A stretch of DNA of 64,000 nt from contig DAOTVC010000039.1 of assembly GCA_034437215.1 (NCBI GenBank), forward strand, positions 1 through 64,000, given 5' to 3'. Below, one piece after another: positions 1 to 9,184 of the stretch. Every line of letters begins with the position of its first letter. Within the stretch, counting starts at the first letter, position 1. The notes below the pieces were generated by a model that ran no database searches, was not told where the DNA came from, and saw nothing but the letters and a program-made list of their open reading frames with translations. Position numbers and translations under genes: made by a program. The DNA comes from DAOTVC01 sp034437215. Its GTDB lineage: Bacteria > Chloroflexota > Anaerolineae > B4-G1 > SLSP01.

Positions 1-1068
1 TCCCTGATCCTGGTGCGCGTCGAGGGCGACGACCCCCCCGATATTGCGGCCTTCCCCCAGCCCGGCCTGATGCAGAACTTCGCCGAGCGCGATCAGCTCA
101 TCGACATGAGCGACTGGTTCGACGAGGGCTACATGGAGGAGCAGTACGATCAATCCTGGCTGGACATGGCGACCATCGACGGGCAGTTGGTCGGCGCCTG
201 GTACCGGGCCAGCGTCAAGAGCCTCGTCTGGTACCCCGTCCCTGAGTTCTCCGAGGCCGGCTACGAGATTCCCGAAACCTGGGATGAGATGCTGGCCCTC
301 TCCGACCAGATTGCCGCCGACGGCGTCACTCCCTGGTGCATCGGCATCGAGAGCTCCGGCGCCACCGGCTGGGTCGCCACCGACTGGATCGAGGACATCA
401 TGCTGCGGACCCAGCCCCCCGAGAAGTACGACGCCTGGGTCAACGGCGAACTCCCCTTCGACTCCCCCGAGGTCAAGAACGCGGCCGAGATCATGGGCAA
501 TATCTGGTTCAACGAGGACTACGTCTACGGCGGCGTCCCCTCCATCCTCACCACCCCCTTCGGCGACGCCCCCACCCCCATGTTCGACGATCCCCCCGGC
601 TGCTACCTGCACCGCCAGGCCAGCTTCATCCCCGCCTTCTTCCCTGAGGGTACGGTGGTCGGCGAGGACGTGGACTACTTCTACCTGCCCCCCATCGACC
701 CCGAAGCGCGCCCCCAGCCGGTCCTGACCGCGGGCGACATCATGGTCCCCTTCCGCGACCGCCCCGAGGTGCGCCAGGTGATGGAGTACCTGGCCACGGG
801 TGAATCCACCCGGGCCTGGCTGCAGTCGGGCGGCTTCGTCTCCCCCCACAACGACACCCCCCTCGACTGGTACCCGACGGACGTTGACCGCGGCTACGCG
901 GAGATTCTGCAGAACGCGAGCGTCGTCCGCTTCGACGGCTCGGACCTGATGCCGGGTGCCGTGGGCACCGGGGCCTTCTGGACGGGCATGGTGGACTACG
1001 TGAACGCCGGGGGCGAGAACCTCGACGAGGTGATGCAGACCATCGATGCTGCCTGGCCCGAGCAGTAA
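1..1068 (+). CDS. aglE: Alpha-glucoside ABC transporter substrate-binding protein (5' end cut by window)
   Basis: The frame is open from base 1, so the N-terminus, including any signal peptide, lies upstream of the window; about 355 residues are seen. It resembles the AglE branch of extracellular solute-binding family 1: a GQLVGAWYRA stretch, an ETWDEM hinge motif, a GIESSGATGW ligand-lobe segment and a C-terminal region with many aromatic residues. It would bind an alpha-glucoside outside the membrane and pass it to the two permeases that follow. A strong hairpin separates it from the first permease. Family assignment is firm. The sugar is inferred from the downstream GH65 phosphorylase and mutase. 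The bound ligand could be trehalose, kojibiose, maltose or another alpha-glucobiose. Confidence 0.8.
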   Translation, partial: SLILVRVEGDDPPDIAAFPQPGLMQNFAERDQLIDMSDWFDEGYMEEQYDQSWLDMATIDGQLVGAWYRASVKSLVWYPVPEFSEAGYEIPETWDEMLALSDQIAADGVTPWCIGIESSGATGWVATDWIEDIMLRTQPPEKYDAWVNGELPFDSPEVKNAAEIMGNIWFNEDYVYGGVPSILTTPFGDAPTPMFDDPPGCYLHRQASFIPAFFPEGTVVGEDVDYFYLPPIDPEARPQPVLTAGDIMVPFRDRPEVRQVMEYLATGESTRAWLQSGGFVSPHNDTPLDWYPTDVDRGYAEILQNASVVRFDGSDLMPGAVGTGAFWTGMVDYVNAGGENLDEVMQTIDAAWPEQ

Positions 1069-1119
1069 GCAATCAGCGCTCACCCTTCACGGGGGCTTAT
1101 CCGCCGTGAACGTCTAGAC

Positions 1120-1149
1120 GAGCAGGACGACCTGCGGGTCGTCCTGCTC
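1120..1149 (+). terminator. Strong intra-operon hairpin after binding-protein gene
   Basis: Perfect 13-bp stem (1120-1132 with 1137-1149) and a 4-base loop, with no long T-run (CTTCCCCC follows). Its position between a binding-protein gene and its permease gene suggests a partial terminator or 3' mRNA-stabilising structure that lowers permease expression relative to the binding protein. The stem is seen; the role is inferred. Confidence 0.6.
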
Positions 1150-1188
1150 CTTCCCCCGAGGCCTTACCTATGCTAAGGAGGTAAGTAA

Positions 1189-2295
1189 ATGGAACAGGCC
1201 AAAAGTAGCAGTAGTGGTATCCTACAGTGGTTGACGACAACCCTGGGACGCATCCTCGTCTCCGTCGTCACGCCCATCATCACCTTCCTCGTCATGTGGC
1301 GCGTCTTCATCTTCCTGAGAGACGGGGACGCACCGAAATTGGTCAATGTCGCCGTCGCCATCGTCTGGGGCGTCGTCGGCGTGGGCGTCCTCTTCGTCCT
1401 CTCCAACTTCGTGGTGGAGCAGATGCCGGGACAGTGGACCACCAGTCTACGCCCCTTCGTCTTCGTGGGGCCTGCCCTCGCGATCCTCAGCTGGTATCTC
1501 TTGATCCCGACCATCCGCACCCTCTACGCCAGCTTCCACGGGCCCAACACGGCCAATTTCATCGGCTTACGTAACTATGTCTTCGCCTTTACCGAACCCA
1601 AGATGTTGGAGTCCTTCAGAAACAATCTTCTCTGGTTAGTCCTCGGCACGGGCTTCAGTGTGGCCTTCGGCCTGCTCGTCGCCATCCTCGCCGACCGCTC
1701 GGACTTCGAGACCATCGCCAAGTCTCTGATCTTCCTGCCCATGGCCATCTCCTTCGTCGGCGCGGGCGTCATCTGGCGCTTCATTTACTTCTACAAACCG
1801 CCGAATCAGGAGCAGATCGGCCTGCTCAACGCCATCTTGGTGGCGCTAGGAGGTGAGCCCAACGCGTGGCTGACCCTCCGCCCGTGGAACAACCTCTTCC
1901 TCATCACGATTCTGATCTGGCTGCAGACGGGATACGCCATGGTGCTGCTCTCGGCGGCGCTGAAAGGGGTACCCGAGGAGCTCATCGAGGCCGGTCGGAT
2001 CGATGGTGCCAGCGAGGTCCAGATCTTCTTCCGCATTCTCATCCCCTACATCAAGGGCACGATCGTCACCGTGGCGACGACCATCATCATCCTCACCCTC
2101 AAGATCTTCGACATCGTCTTCGTCATGACCAACGGCAACTACGGCACCGAGGTGATGGCGAGCCAGCAGTACAAGCAGATGTTCAAGTTCCAGGACTTCG
2201 GCAAAGGGTCCGCGGTTGCCATCGTCCTGCTCATCGTGGTCATCCCCGTCATGTGGTACAACCTGAGTCAGTTCGGGGAACAGGAGGCATTCTAA
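1189..2295 (+). CDS. aglF: Alpha-glucoside ABC transporter permease, MalF/AglF type
   Basis: 368 residues. ATG start 6-7 bases after an AAGGAGG-like site. Several hydrophobic segments: two near the N-terminus (about residues 20-85), then the six-helix binding-protein-dependent transport core. The EAA loop that contacts the ATPase is visible around residues 264-290 (ELIEAGRIDGAS, then RILIPYIKG). It forms the inner-membrane channel with the next gene product. Its stop codon overlaps the ATG of the next permease (TAATG at 2293-2297), indicating translational coupling. No ATP-binding subunit follows, so a shared MsmK/MalK-type ATPase encoded elsewhere is expected. The family is clear; the AglF assignment rests on length and context. 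Confidence 0.85.
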   Translation: MEQAKSSSSGILQWLTTTLGRILVSVVTPIITFLVMWRVFIFLRDGDAPKLVNVAVAIVWGVVGVGVLFVLSNFVVEQMPGQWTTSLRPFVFVGPALAILSWYLLIPTIRTLYASFHGPNTANFIGLRNYVFAFTEPKMLESFRNNLLWLVLGTGFSVAFGLLVAILADRSDFETIAKSLIFLPMAISFVGAGVIWRFIYFYKPPNQEQIGLLNAILVALGGEPNAWLTLRPWNNLFLITILIWLQTGYAMVLLSAALKGVPEELIEAGRIDGASEVQIFFRILIPYIKGTIVTVATTIIILTLKIFDIVFVMTNGNYGTEVMASQQYKQMFKFQDFGKGSAVAIVLLIVVIPVMWYNLSQFGEQEAF

Positions 2296-3212
2296 TGAGT
2301 TTCAAACGACAGCAACTTATCGGCAGGATCATCGTCAACGTAGCGCTGGCCATCCTGTGCATCGTCTGGACGGTTCCGACCCTGGGGCTGCTCGTCTCTT
2401 CCTTCCGACCGCCAAACGATGTCAATAGCAGCGGATGGTGGACGGTCTTCGACCCCGGTCACGAGCGTGAGGGGCCGACCTTCACCCTGGCCAACTACCA
2501 GGCCGTCCTCCTGGGCAAACAGATGACCTACACCAGCGCGCAGGGCGAGGAGGTGCAGGCCAGCGGTGATAATCTGGGCAACGCCTTCCTCAACAGCCTG
2601 GCGGTCACGCTGCCCTCGACGGTCATCCCCATCCTCATCGCCGCCTTCGCCGCCTACGGCTTCGCCTGGATGAGCTTCCCCGGCCGGCGCTTCTTCTTCA
2701 TCGTCGTCGTGGCCCTGCTCGTCGTCCCCCTGCAGATTGCCCTCATCCCCATCCTGCGCGACTACACAAAACTGCAGCTCAACGGCACCTTCCTCGCCAT
2801 CTGGCTGGCCCACACCGGCTTCGGTCTGCCCCTGGCGACCTACCTGCTCTACAACTACATCTCCAACCTCCCCCGCGACATCCTGGAGTCGGCCTTCATG
2901 GACGGCGCCTCCCACTTCACGACCTTCACCCGCCTGATTCTGCCCCTTTCCGTGCCCGCCCTCGCCTCCTTCGCCATCTTCCAGTTCCTCTGGGTCTGGA
3001 ACGACCTGCTGGTGGCCCTCGTCTTCATCGGCAGCAAGCCGGAGGTCGCAGTGCTGACCCAGCGGCTGCAGGAGATGGTGGGCTCGCGCGGCCAGGACTG
3101 GCACCTGCTCACCGCCGGCGCCTTCATCACCATGATCCTCCCGCTGGTCGTCTTCTTCTCCCTGCAGCGCTACTTCGTGCGCGGCCTGCTGGCGGGTTCG
3201 GTGAAAGGGTAA
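2295..3212 (+). CDS. aglG: Alpha-glucoside ABC transporter permease, MalG/AglG type
   Basis: 305 residues. The start is ATG 2295, which overlaps the preceding stop by one base; the open frame continues far upstream but that part is out-of-phase shadow of aglF. An N-terminal membrane helix is followed by a periplasmic loop of about 70 residues and a MalG-like core. The EAA loop lies near residues 195-225 (DILESAFMDGAS, then RLILPLSVPAL). The C-terminus RGLLAGSVKG is typical of MalG-family proteins. It is the second half of the translocation pore. Next to pgmB and a GH65 phosphorylase it most likely imports an alpha-linked glucose disaccharide. Family confidence is high, substrate confidence moderate. 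Confidence 0.87.
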   Translation: MSFKRQQLIGRIIVNVALAILCIVWTVPTLGLLVSSFRPPNDVNSSGWWTVFDPGHEREGPTFTLANYQAVLLGKQMTYTSAQGEEVQASGDNLGNAFLNSLAVTLPSTVIPILIAAFAAYGFAWMSFPGRRFFFIVVVALLVVPLQIALIPILRDYTKLQLNGTFLAIWLAHTGFGLPLATYLLYNYISNLPRDILESAFMDGASHFTTFTRLILPLSVPALASFAIFQFLWVWNDLLVALVFIGSKPEVAVLTQRLQEMVGSRGQDWHLLTAGAFITMILPLVVFFSLQRYFVRGLLAGSVKG

Positions 3213-3334
3213 GCGGAGGCAGGTATAGACGCTATGCCTACCCTAGTACGGCGAGGCCTCTCCGGAAGTGGATCCTGAAAGGGAGCCCTTCCGGGAGGCG
3301 GCCTCTTCCCACGACCCAACGAAAGGAGTTGCAC

Positions 3335-3997
3335 ATGACCCATCTGGAAGCCTTTATCCTGGATCTGGATGGTGTGCTCACCGATACCGCCGAGTATCAC
3401 TACCGCGCCTGGAAGCGGCTGGCGGACGAGGAGGGCATCACCTTCACCCGTGAGGAGAACGAACAGCTGCGGGGGGTATCCCGACGACGCTCTCTGGAGA
3501 TCCTGCTGGGCGATCACGTCGACAAGTACAGCGAGGCTGAGATCCAGGAGATGATGGCCCGCAAGAACGGCTACTACCAGGAGCTGCTCACCCAGATCAC
3601 CGAAGACGACTTCCTGCCCGGCGCCCGGGAGCTCATCGACGAACTGCAGCGCCGGGGCTTGAAGGTCGCCATCGGCTCCGCCAGCAAGAACACCAAGATC
3701 GTCCTGCGCAGCCTCAAGATCAGCGATGCGTTCGACGCCATCGCCGACGGCTACTCGGCGGTGCGCGGCAAACCGGCGCCCGACGTCTTCATCTGGGCGG
3801 CGGGGCGTATGGGGGTCTACCCCCAGCACTGTGTGGTCGTCGAGGACGCGGAGTCGGGCGTGCAGGCGGCCCTCACCGGCGGCATGGTCGCCGTGGGCGT
3901 CGGCCCCGAGAAGCGCGTCGGCGCGGCCCACTTCCGCTACGCCACTACCGCCGACATCGATCTGGACGAGATTCTGGAGTCCGCAGACGAGGGGTAA
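3335..3997 (+). CDS. pgmB: Beta-phosphoglucomutase (HAD superfamily)
   Basis: 220 residues. ATG 3335 is chosen because AAAGGAG (3322-3328) lies 6 bases before it; a TTG two codons upstream has no site. HAD motif I is DLDGVLTDT with D10 as nucleophile and D12 as general acid/base. Motif II is IGSAS (S115-S117). GKPAPD at 145-150 supplies the motif III lysine, and VVEDAESG carries the motif IV acidic pair. The cap domain lies between motif I and about residue 90. It interconverts beta-glucose-1-phosphate and glucose-6-phosphate via beta-glucose-1,6-bisphosphate. Its position just before a GH65 phosphorylase, which releases beta-glucose-1-phosphate, makes this specific role very likely rather than a generic phosphatase. 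Confidence 0.9.
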   Translation: MTHLEAFILDLDGVLTDTAEYHYRAWKRLADEEGITFTREENEQLRGVSRRRSLEILLGDHVDKYSEAEIQEMMARKNGYYQELLTQITEDDFLPGARELIDELQRRGLKVAIGSASKNTKIVLRSLKISDAFDAIADGYSAVRGKPAPDVFIWAAGRMGVYPQHCVVVEDAESGVQAALTGGMVAVGVGPEKRVGAAHFRYATTADIDLDEILESADEG

Positions 3998-4004
3998 GCC
4001 CACC

Positions 4005-6323
4005 ATGAAGGAACTACAGAACAACATCTACACCGAGACCGGTTGGGAGATCGTCGAGCAGGAGTTCGATCCCGAACAGCTGGTGACGACGGGCAGCAAT
4101 TTCATGATCGGCAACGGCTACCTGGGCTACCGCGGCACCTTCACCGAGTGGGAGGCCGACAACTACGTCGCCTGCATCGTCACCGACACCTGGGACACCG
4201 CCGAGGGCAGCGAATGGCGGGAGCTCTGCAACGTCCCCAACGCCCTCTTCACCCGGCTCTCCCTCGCTGGTGAGAGCCTCTCCGCCTTCACCGGGAAGAC
4301 GTCGGACTACCGGCGCTCTCTCGACCTGCGCCACGGACTCTACCGCCGCACGCAGACGTGGCAGAGCGCGGAGGGGGAGAGCGTCCGCCTGGACGTGGAG
4401 AAGTTCGCCAGCTACGCCAACATCCACCTCGTCGCCATGCGCTACACCTTCACCCCAGAGGAGGACGCCGAGATCACTGTAGTGACGGGCATCGACGGTC
4501 GGGTCTGGAGCCTGAACGGCGAGCACTTCCGCTCCTACGAGCCCTTCACCGAAGGCGACCTCATCGGCATGGAGACGGTGACCGTCGAGTTCGGCATCCA
4601 GATCGACGTCGTCGAAGGGATCGAGGTCCGAGGGCCCCGGCCCACGGTCACCGAGATCACCCGGGAGGAGCGTCGCATCCTGCGCCACCTCACCTTCCGC
4701 CTCCACGCGGGGGAGGAGGTCACCCTCGAGAAGTTCGTGCTCATCTACAGCAGCAACGACGTCCCCCGGCCCCGCACTCAGGCGGTGGCGGACGTCCGCG
4801 CCGCCCTCGACGCCGGCTACGCCTCGCTGAAAGAGGCCCACCAGGAGAAGTGGGACGCGATCTGGCAGCAGAGCGACATCGAGATCGAGGGGGACCTGGA
4901 AGCCCAGACCCTCACGCGCTTCAACCTCTACCAGGCCACCATCGCTACCCCCACCCACGCCAACCTCCCCATCGGAGCGCGCGGTCTCTCCTGTCAGGTC
5001 TACCAAGGGGCCGCCTTCTGGGACCAGGAGACCTTCAACCTGCCCATGTACCTCTACACGCGCCCCGAGCTGGCGCGCAACATCCTCCACTATCGCCACG
5101 AGACCCTCGACGGCGCCCGCCAGAAGGCCCGCGATCTGGGCTACTACGGAGCTTTCTACGCGTGGACCAGCGGGAAGACCGGTGAGGAGCTCTTCCCCGA
5201 CTACTTCTTCACCAACGTCCTGACCGGTCGCAAGATCCACAACCACTTCAACAGCTGGCAGATCCACATCTCGCCGGACATCGTCTACGCGCTCTGGCTC
5301 TACTACGAGGCCACGGGCGATTGGGAGTTCATCGTCGACTACGGCGCCGAGATCGCCTTCGAGGTCGCCCAGTTCCTGCGCTCCCACGTCTACTTCAAGG
5401 TGGACAAGGAGCGCTACGAGTTCATTCGCCTCCTCGGCCCCGACGAGTACCACGAGAACGTCGACAACAACGCCTACACCAACTACATCGCCCGCTTTGC
5501 CCTGCAGAAGGCCCTGGCCATCTACGAGAAGCTGGCGGAGGATAATCCCGAGGCCCTCGAGGCACTCCTCGAACACCTGGGGCTGGACGAGAGCGCGCCG
5601 GAGGCGTGGCAGGACATCGCCGACAAGCTCTACCTGCCCCAACCCGACCCCGAAAGCGGGCTGATCGAGCAGTTCGATGACTTCTTTGACCTGGAGGACA
5701 CGACGCCCGAGGAGCTCCGCAAGCGGCTTCTCGACCCGGAGGAGTACTGGGGCTGGCCCGACGGCATCGCCGTCGAGGCGCAGGTTCTCAAGCAGGCCGA
5801 CGTCCTGCAGCTCTTCGCCCTCCTCGACGCGACCTTCCCCGTGAAGGTGATGGCTGCGAATTACGACTACTACGAGCCGCGGACGGAACACGGCTCCTCG
5901 CTCAGCCCCTCGGTGCACTCCGTGGTCGCCAGCAAGGTGGGCTACGAGGACGAGGCCTACAGGTACTTCATGGAGGGCTCGACTATCGATCTCTACAACG
6001 CCAGCAAGAAGGTCATGAGCGGTGGCTCCTTTCTGGGCGGCATTCACACCGCCGCAGCGGGCGCCGTCTGGCAGATGATCGTCAAGGGCTTCGCCGGCTT
6101 CGAGGTACTGGGGGACGGGATGCGCTTCAAACCGTCCCTCCCCAAGTCCTGGGAGGCCCTGCGCTTCAAGCTCACCTTCCACGACAACGACCTGCAGGTG
6201 GAGATCACGCCCCAAGAACTGACGGTGAAGTCCGCTGCCGGGAACGAAGAGGCCATCCCGGTAGCGGTTGGAGAGCAGCGAAGCCTCCTGCGCCCCGGCG
6301 AAGAAGAGTCCTTCCCTGCTTGA
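4005..6323 (+). CDS. GH65 alpha-glucoside phosphorylase (kojibiose/maltose/trehalose phosphorylase family)
   Basis: 772 residues, normal for the family. ATG 4005 follows the pgmB stop by 7 bases; the frame is open further upstream but only as shadow of pgmB. An N-terminal beta-sandwich (about 1-270) precedes an (alpha/alpha)6 barrel. The catalytic acid is E481 in the signature GPDEYHENVDNN. EAQVLKQADVLQLF and TEHGSSLSPSVHS supply phosphate- and sugar-binding residues, and a small C-terminal beta domain begins near residue 700. It cleaves an alpha-glucobiose with inorganic phosphate, inverting the anomer to give glucose plus beta-glucose-1-phosphate for the adjacent mutase. Kojibiose, maltose, nigerose and trehalose enzymes cannot be separated by eye; I favour kojibiose-like but weakly. 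Confidence 0.88.
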   Translation: MKELQNNIYTETGWEIVEQEFDPEQLVTTGSNFMIGNGYLGYRGTFTEWEADNYVACIVTDTWDTAEGSEWRELCNVPNALFTRLSLAGESLSAFTGKTSDYRRSLDLRHGLYRRTQTWQSAEGESVRLDVEKFASYANIHLVAMRYTFTPEEDAEITVVTGIDGRVWSLNGEHFRSYEPFTEGDLIGMETVTVEFGIQIDVVEGIEVRGPRPTVTEITREERRILRHLTFRLHAGEEVTLEKFVLIYSSNDVPRPRTQAVADVRAALDAGYASLKEAHQEKWDAIWQQSDIEIEGDLEAQTLTRFNLYQATIATPTHANLPIGARGLSCQVYQGAAFWDQETFNLPMYLYTRPELARNILHYRHETLDGARQKARDLGYYGAFYAWTSGKTGEELFPDYFFTNVLTGRKIHNHFNSWQIHISPDIVYALWLYYEATGDWEFIVDYGAEIAFEVAQFLRSHVYFKVDKERYEFIRLLGPDEYHENVDNNAYTNYIARFALQKALAIYEKLAEDNPEALEALLEHLGLDESAPEAWQDIADKLYLPQPDPESGLIEQFDDFFDLEDTTPEELRKRLLDPEEYWGWPDGIAVEAQVLKQADVLQLFALLDATFPVKVMAANYDYYEPRTEHGSSLSPSVHSVVASKVGYEDEAYRYFMEGSTIDLYNASKKVMSGGSFLGGIHTAAAGAVWQMIVKGFAGFEVLGDGMRFKPSLPKSWEALRFKLTFHDNDLQVEITPQELTVKSAAGNEEAIPVAVGEQRSLLRPGEEESFPA

Positions 6324-6334
6324 TCGGAGGTAAG

Positions 6335-7828
6335 ATGCAAGAGAACTACGACGTCATCATCATCGGTGCGGGAATTGTGGGGTCGCTGACGGCCCGCTTC
6401 CTCTCGCGCTACGCGCTCGACGTGCTGCTCATCGACCAGAAGTCGGATATCGGCACGGGGGCCACGGCGGCGAACTCCGCGCTCATTCACGGGGGGTACG
6501 ACGCCATGCCCGGCTCCCTGAAGGCCGAGATGAACGTGCGGGGCAACGAGCTCTGGGGCCCCGTCGCCGAGGAGCTGGAGATCCCCTTCGAGCGGGGGGG
6601 GACCTACGTCGTCGCCGTCGGCGAGGACGAGCTGCCCGCCCTGGAGGATCTCAAGGCGCGCGGCGACGCCAACGAGGTCCCCACGGAGATCATCTCCGGT
6701 GAGGAGATGCGCAAACGGGAGCCCCTGATCCACTCCGACGTGAGCGGGGCCCTCTTCTGCCCCACGGGCGGCATCTGCGATCCCTGGGCAGCGACGGTCG
6801 CGGCTGCGGAGAACGCCGTGATGAACGGTGTGGCGCTCAAGCTGGAGACGGAGTTCGAGGACTTCCTCTGGGAGGACGAGAGCCGCGAGCGCATCGTGGG
6901 CATCAGGACTAACCGGGGGGAGTTCGGCTGCCGCTGGGTGGTGAACGCGGCGGGCCTCTACGCCGACCGGGTGATGCACAAGGCGGGGGTACGCCCCGAC
7001 TTCGTGATCACCCCCCGCCGCGGCGAGTACTACGTGATGGACCGCGCCGACATCGCCGTCCAGAACGTCCTCTTCCCCGTACCCGGTCAGGTGAGCAAGG
7101 GCATCCTGGTCACCACCACGCTGCACGGCAACACCCTCGTCGGCCCCAACGCCGACGAGATCGAGGACAAGACCAACGACGCCGTCACCGCTGAGGGCAT
7201 GCAGGAGGTCTGGGAGGGCGGCCAGAAGCTGGTGCCGGGCTTGAACCCCCGCCACATCATCGCCGTCTTCGCCGGCCTGCGCCCGGGGGGCAACGCCACC
7301 TGCGAGGGGTGCGCGGAGGAGTACCACAAGGACTTCATCGTCGAGCTCCCCGTGGAGGTGGAGGGGCTGGTCAATCTCGGTGGCATCGAATCCCCCGGGC
7401 TCTCCGCCGCGCCGGCCATCGCCGAGCGGGTCGTGGAGCTCCTAGGGGAGGCCGGCGCAGCGCTGGAGGAGAAGCCCGATTGGGACCCTGTCCGACCGGC
7501 GCGGCCCGTCTTCCGCCACCTCTCCAAGGAGGAGCAAGCGGCCCTGGTGGAGCAGGATCCGCGCTACGGACGGATCATCTGTCGCTGCGAGTACGTGACG
7601 GAGGGGGAGATCGTGGCGGAGATCCACGCCCCCATCCCCGCCACGACCTACGACGCCATCAAACGACGCACGTGGACCGGGACGGGACGCTGCCAGGGGG
7701 GCTTCGATATGCCCCGCGTGGTCGCCATCCTCGCCCGCGAGCTGGGCCAGGATCCGGTCGAGGTCAGCAAGAAGGGTGACGGGTCGGAGTTCCTGTCACG
7801 TCCCACCAAGAACGTACCGGAAGCCTGA
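6335..7828 (+). CDS. GlpA-like FAD-dependent oxidoreductase with BFD-type C-terminal domain
   Basis: 497 residues. ATG 6335 is preceded by GGAGG (6326-6330) and lies 12 bases after the GH65 stop. The N-terminal dinucleotide-binding motif GAGIVGSLTARFLSR and the GTGATAANSALIHGG segment place it in the DAO/GlpA family (glycerol-3-phosphate dehydrogenase or 2-hydroxyacid oxidase type). The C-terminal 80 residues resemble a BFD-like [2Fe-2S] domain with C416-x-C418 and C453. The expected fourth cysteine is replaced by D458 (CQGGFD). It opens a three-gene set with an FAD/NAD oxidoreductase and a DUF1667 protein, as seen in many anaerobes. The substrate is unknown; glycerol-3-phosphate is likely but unproven. 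It probably donates electrons to the partner flavoprotein. Confidence 0.8.
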   Translation: MQENYDVIIIGAGIVGSLTARFLSRYALDVLLIDQKSDIGTGATAANSALIHGGYDAMPGSLKAEMNVRGNELWGPVAEELEIPFERGGTYVVAVGEDELPALEDLKARGDANEVPTEIISGEEMRKREPLIHSDVSGALFCPTGGICDPWAATVAAAENAVMNGVALKLETEFEDFLWEDESRERIVGIRTNRGEFGCRWVVNAAGLYADRVMHKAGVRPDFVITPRRGEYYVMDRADIAVQNVLFPVPGQVSKGILVTTTLHGNTLVGPNADEIEDKTNDAVTAEGMQEVWEGGQKLVPGLNPRHIIAVFAGLRPGGNATCEGCAEEYHKDFIVELPVEVEGLVNLGGIESPGLSAAPAIAERVVELLGEAGAALEEKPDWDPVRPARPVFRHLSKEEQAALVEQDPRYGRIICRCEYVTEGEIVAEIHAPIPATTYDAIKRRTWTGTGRCQGGFDMPRVVAILARELGQDPVEVSKKGDGSEFLSRPTKNVPEA

Positions 7829-7840
7829 ACGGAGAGAACC

Positions 7841-9157
7841 ATGACTCAAGAACTCAAGTCCAAGTACGACGTCGTCGTCGTCGGTGCGGGTCCGGGCGGG
7901 CTCGCCGCTGCCATCGCAGCGAAGAAGGAGGGGGCCGACGACGTCCTCGTCGTCGAACGTGACGTGGAGCTGGGCGGCATCCTCCTCCAGTGCATCCACA
8001 ACGGCTTCGGGGTGGAGATCTTCGGCGAGGACCTGCCGGGTCCCAGCTACGCCCAGCACTACATCGCGGAGGCCACGGAGGCAGGCGTCGACTACCTGCT
8101 GGACACGATGGTGCTCGACGTCACCCCCGACCGCCGCCTCTACACCACGAGCAAGGGGCGCTACGTCGAGCTGGACGCCGCGGCCCTCGTCCTCGCCATG
8201 GGCTGCCGGGAGCGGACCCGGGCCCAGATTCGGATTCCCGGCCCCCGCCCCGCGGGGGTCTACACCGCGGGCACGGCCCAGCGCTGGTCCAACGTCGAGG
8301 GCTATCTGGCGGGCGAACGCTTCGTCATCCTCGGCTCGGGGGACATCGGCATGATCATGGCCCGTCGGGTCACCTTCGAGGGGGCCAAGGTGGAGCGGGT
8401 GCTCGAGATCCTGCCCTACCTCAGCGGCCTCAACCGCAACTACGTCCAGTGCCTGCTGGACTTCGACATCCCCCTGCAGCTGCGTCACACCGTCAAGCGC
8501 ATCCTGGGCCGGGATCGGGTGGAGGCGGTGGAGGCGGTGCAGGTGGACGAGCAGTGGAACCCCGTCCCCGGAACGGAGGAGCTCATCCCCTGCGACACCC
8601 TCCTCCTCTCCGTCGGCCTGATCCCGGAGAACGAGCTCTCCCGCAAGGCGGGGGTGAAGCTGGACTACGTCACCAACGGGCCCATCGTGGACGACGGTTT
8701 TCAGACCACCGTGCCCGGCGTCTTCGCCGCGGGGAACGTGGTCCATGTCTACGACCTGGTGGACTGGGTGACCGAGGCAGGGCTCGTCGCGGGCCGGCAC
8801 GCGGCGCGCTACGCCATGGGCCGGGCCGGTCACGGGGATGACCGGGCCAAGGGAGAGAGCAAGGCGTGGGGCGGGACCTACATCCCCACCGTGGGCGGCG
8901 AGAATGTCCGCTACGTGGTCCCCCACCAGATCAATCCCCACACACTGACCACCGGCGCGATCATGCTGCAGATGCGGGTGACGCAGCCGCTGGAGAAGCC
9001 GGTACGGGTGGTAGTCTCCGACGGGGAGAATCTCATCACCCGCAAGAGCCTGCGTTATGCTCGTCCGGGCGAGATGGTGAGCATCAAGCTGCGCGGTCGG
9101 GACTACGACGCCGTGCGCCGCGCGAACCAGATCGAGGTGAGCGTGGTGCCCAAGTAA
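7841..9157 (+). CDS. FAD/NAD(P)-binding oxidoreductase, partner of GlpA-like protein
   Basis: 438 residues. ATG start after GGAGAG, 12 bases downstream of the GlpA-like gene. Two Rossmann motifs are visible: GAGPGGLAAAIAAKKEG near the N-terminus for FAD and GSGDIGMIMARR about residue 165-176 for NAD(P). Between them lies the ATG-like MGCRERTR motif, and VFAAGNVVHVYDLVDWV near residue 305 binds the flavin. No CxxxxC redox disulfide is seen, so it is not a thioredoxin- or lipoamide-type reductase. Homologues sit beside GlpA-like and DUF1667 genes, where they are thought to transfer electrons between the dehydrogenase and NAD(H). It ends with a basic tail of about 60 residues. Confidence 0.82.
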   Translation: MTQELKSKYDVVVVGAGPGGLAAAIAAKKEGADDVLVVERDVELGGILLQCIHNGFGVEIFGEDLPGPSYAQHYIAEATEAGVDYLLDTMVLDVTPDRRLYTTSKGRYVELDAAALVLAMGCRERTRAQIRIPGPRPAGVYTAGTAQRWSNVEGYLAGERFVILGSGDIGMIMARRVTFEGAKVERVLEILPYLSGLNRNYVQCLLDFDIPLQLRHTVKRILGRDRVEAVEAVQVDEQWNPVPGTEELIPCDTLLLSVGLIPENELSRKAGVKLDYVTNGPIVDDGFQTTVPGVFAAGNVVHVYDLVDWVTEAGLVAGRHAARYAMGRAGHGDDRAKGESKAWGGTYIPTVGGENVRYVVPHQINPHTLTTGAIMLQMRVTQPLEKPVRVVVSDGENLITRKSLRYARPGEMVSIKLRGRDYDAVRRANQIEVSVVPK

Positions 9158-9184
9158 GTGCGCATACAGAAGGAGCTCGATATC

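Noticed and set aside
4014..6215. A 733-codon open frame on the minus strand, antisense to the GH65 gene
   Set aside because: It is a mirror of codon bias in GC-rich DNA (third-position G/C). The plus strand encodes a full GH65 protein with catalytic motifs, while the antisense product has low-complexity Val/Gly/Leu composition and no motif.
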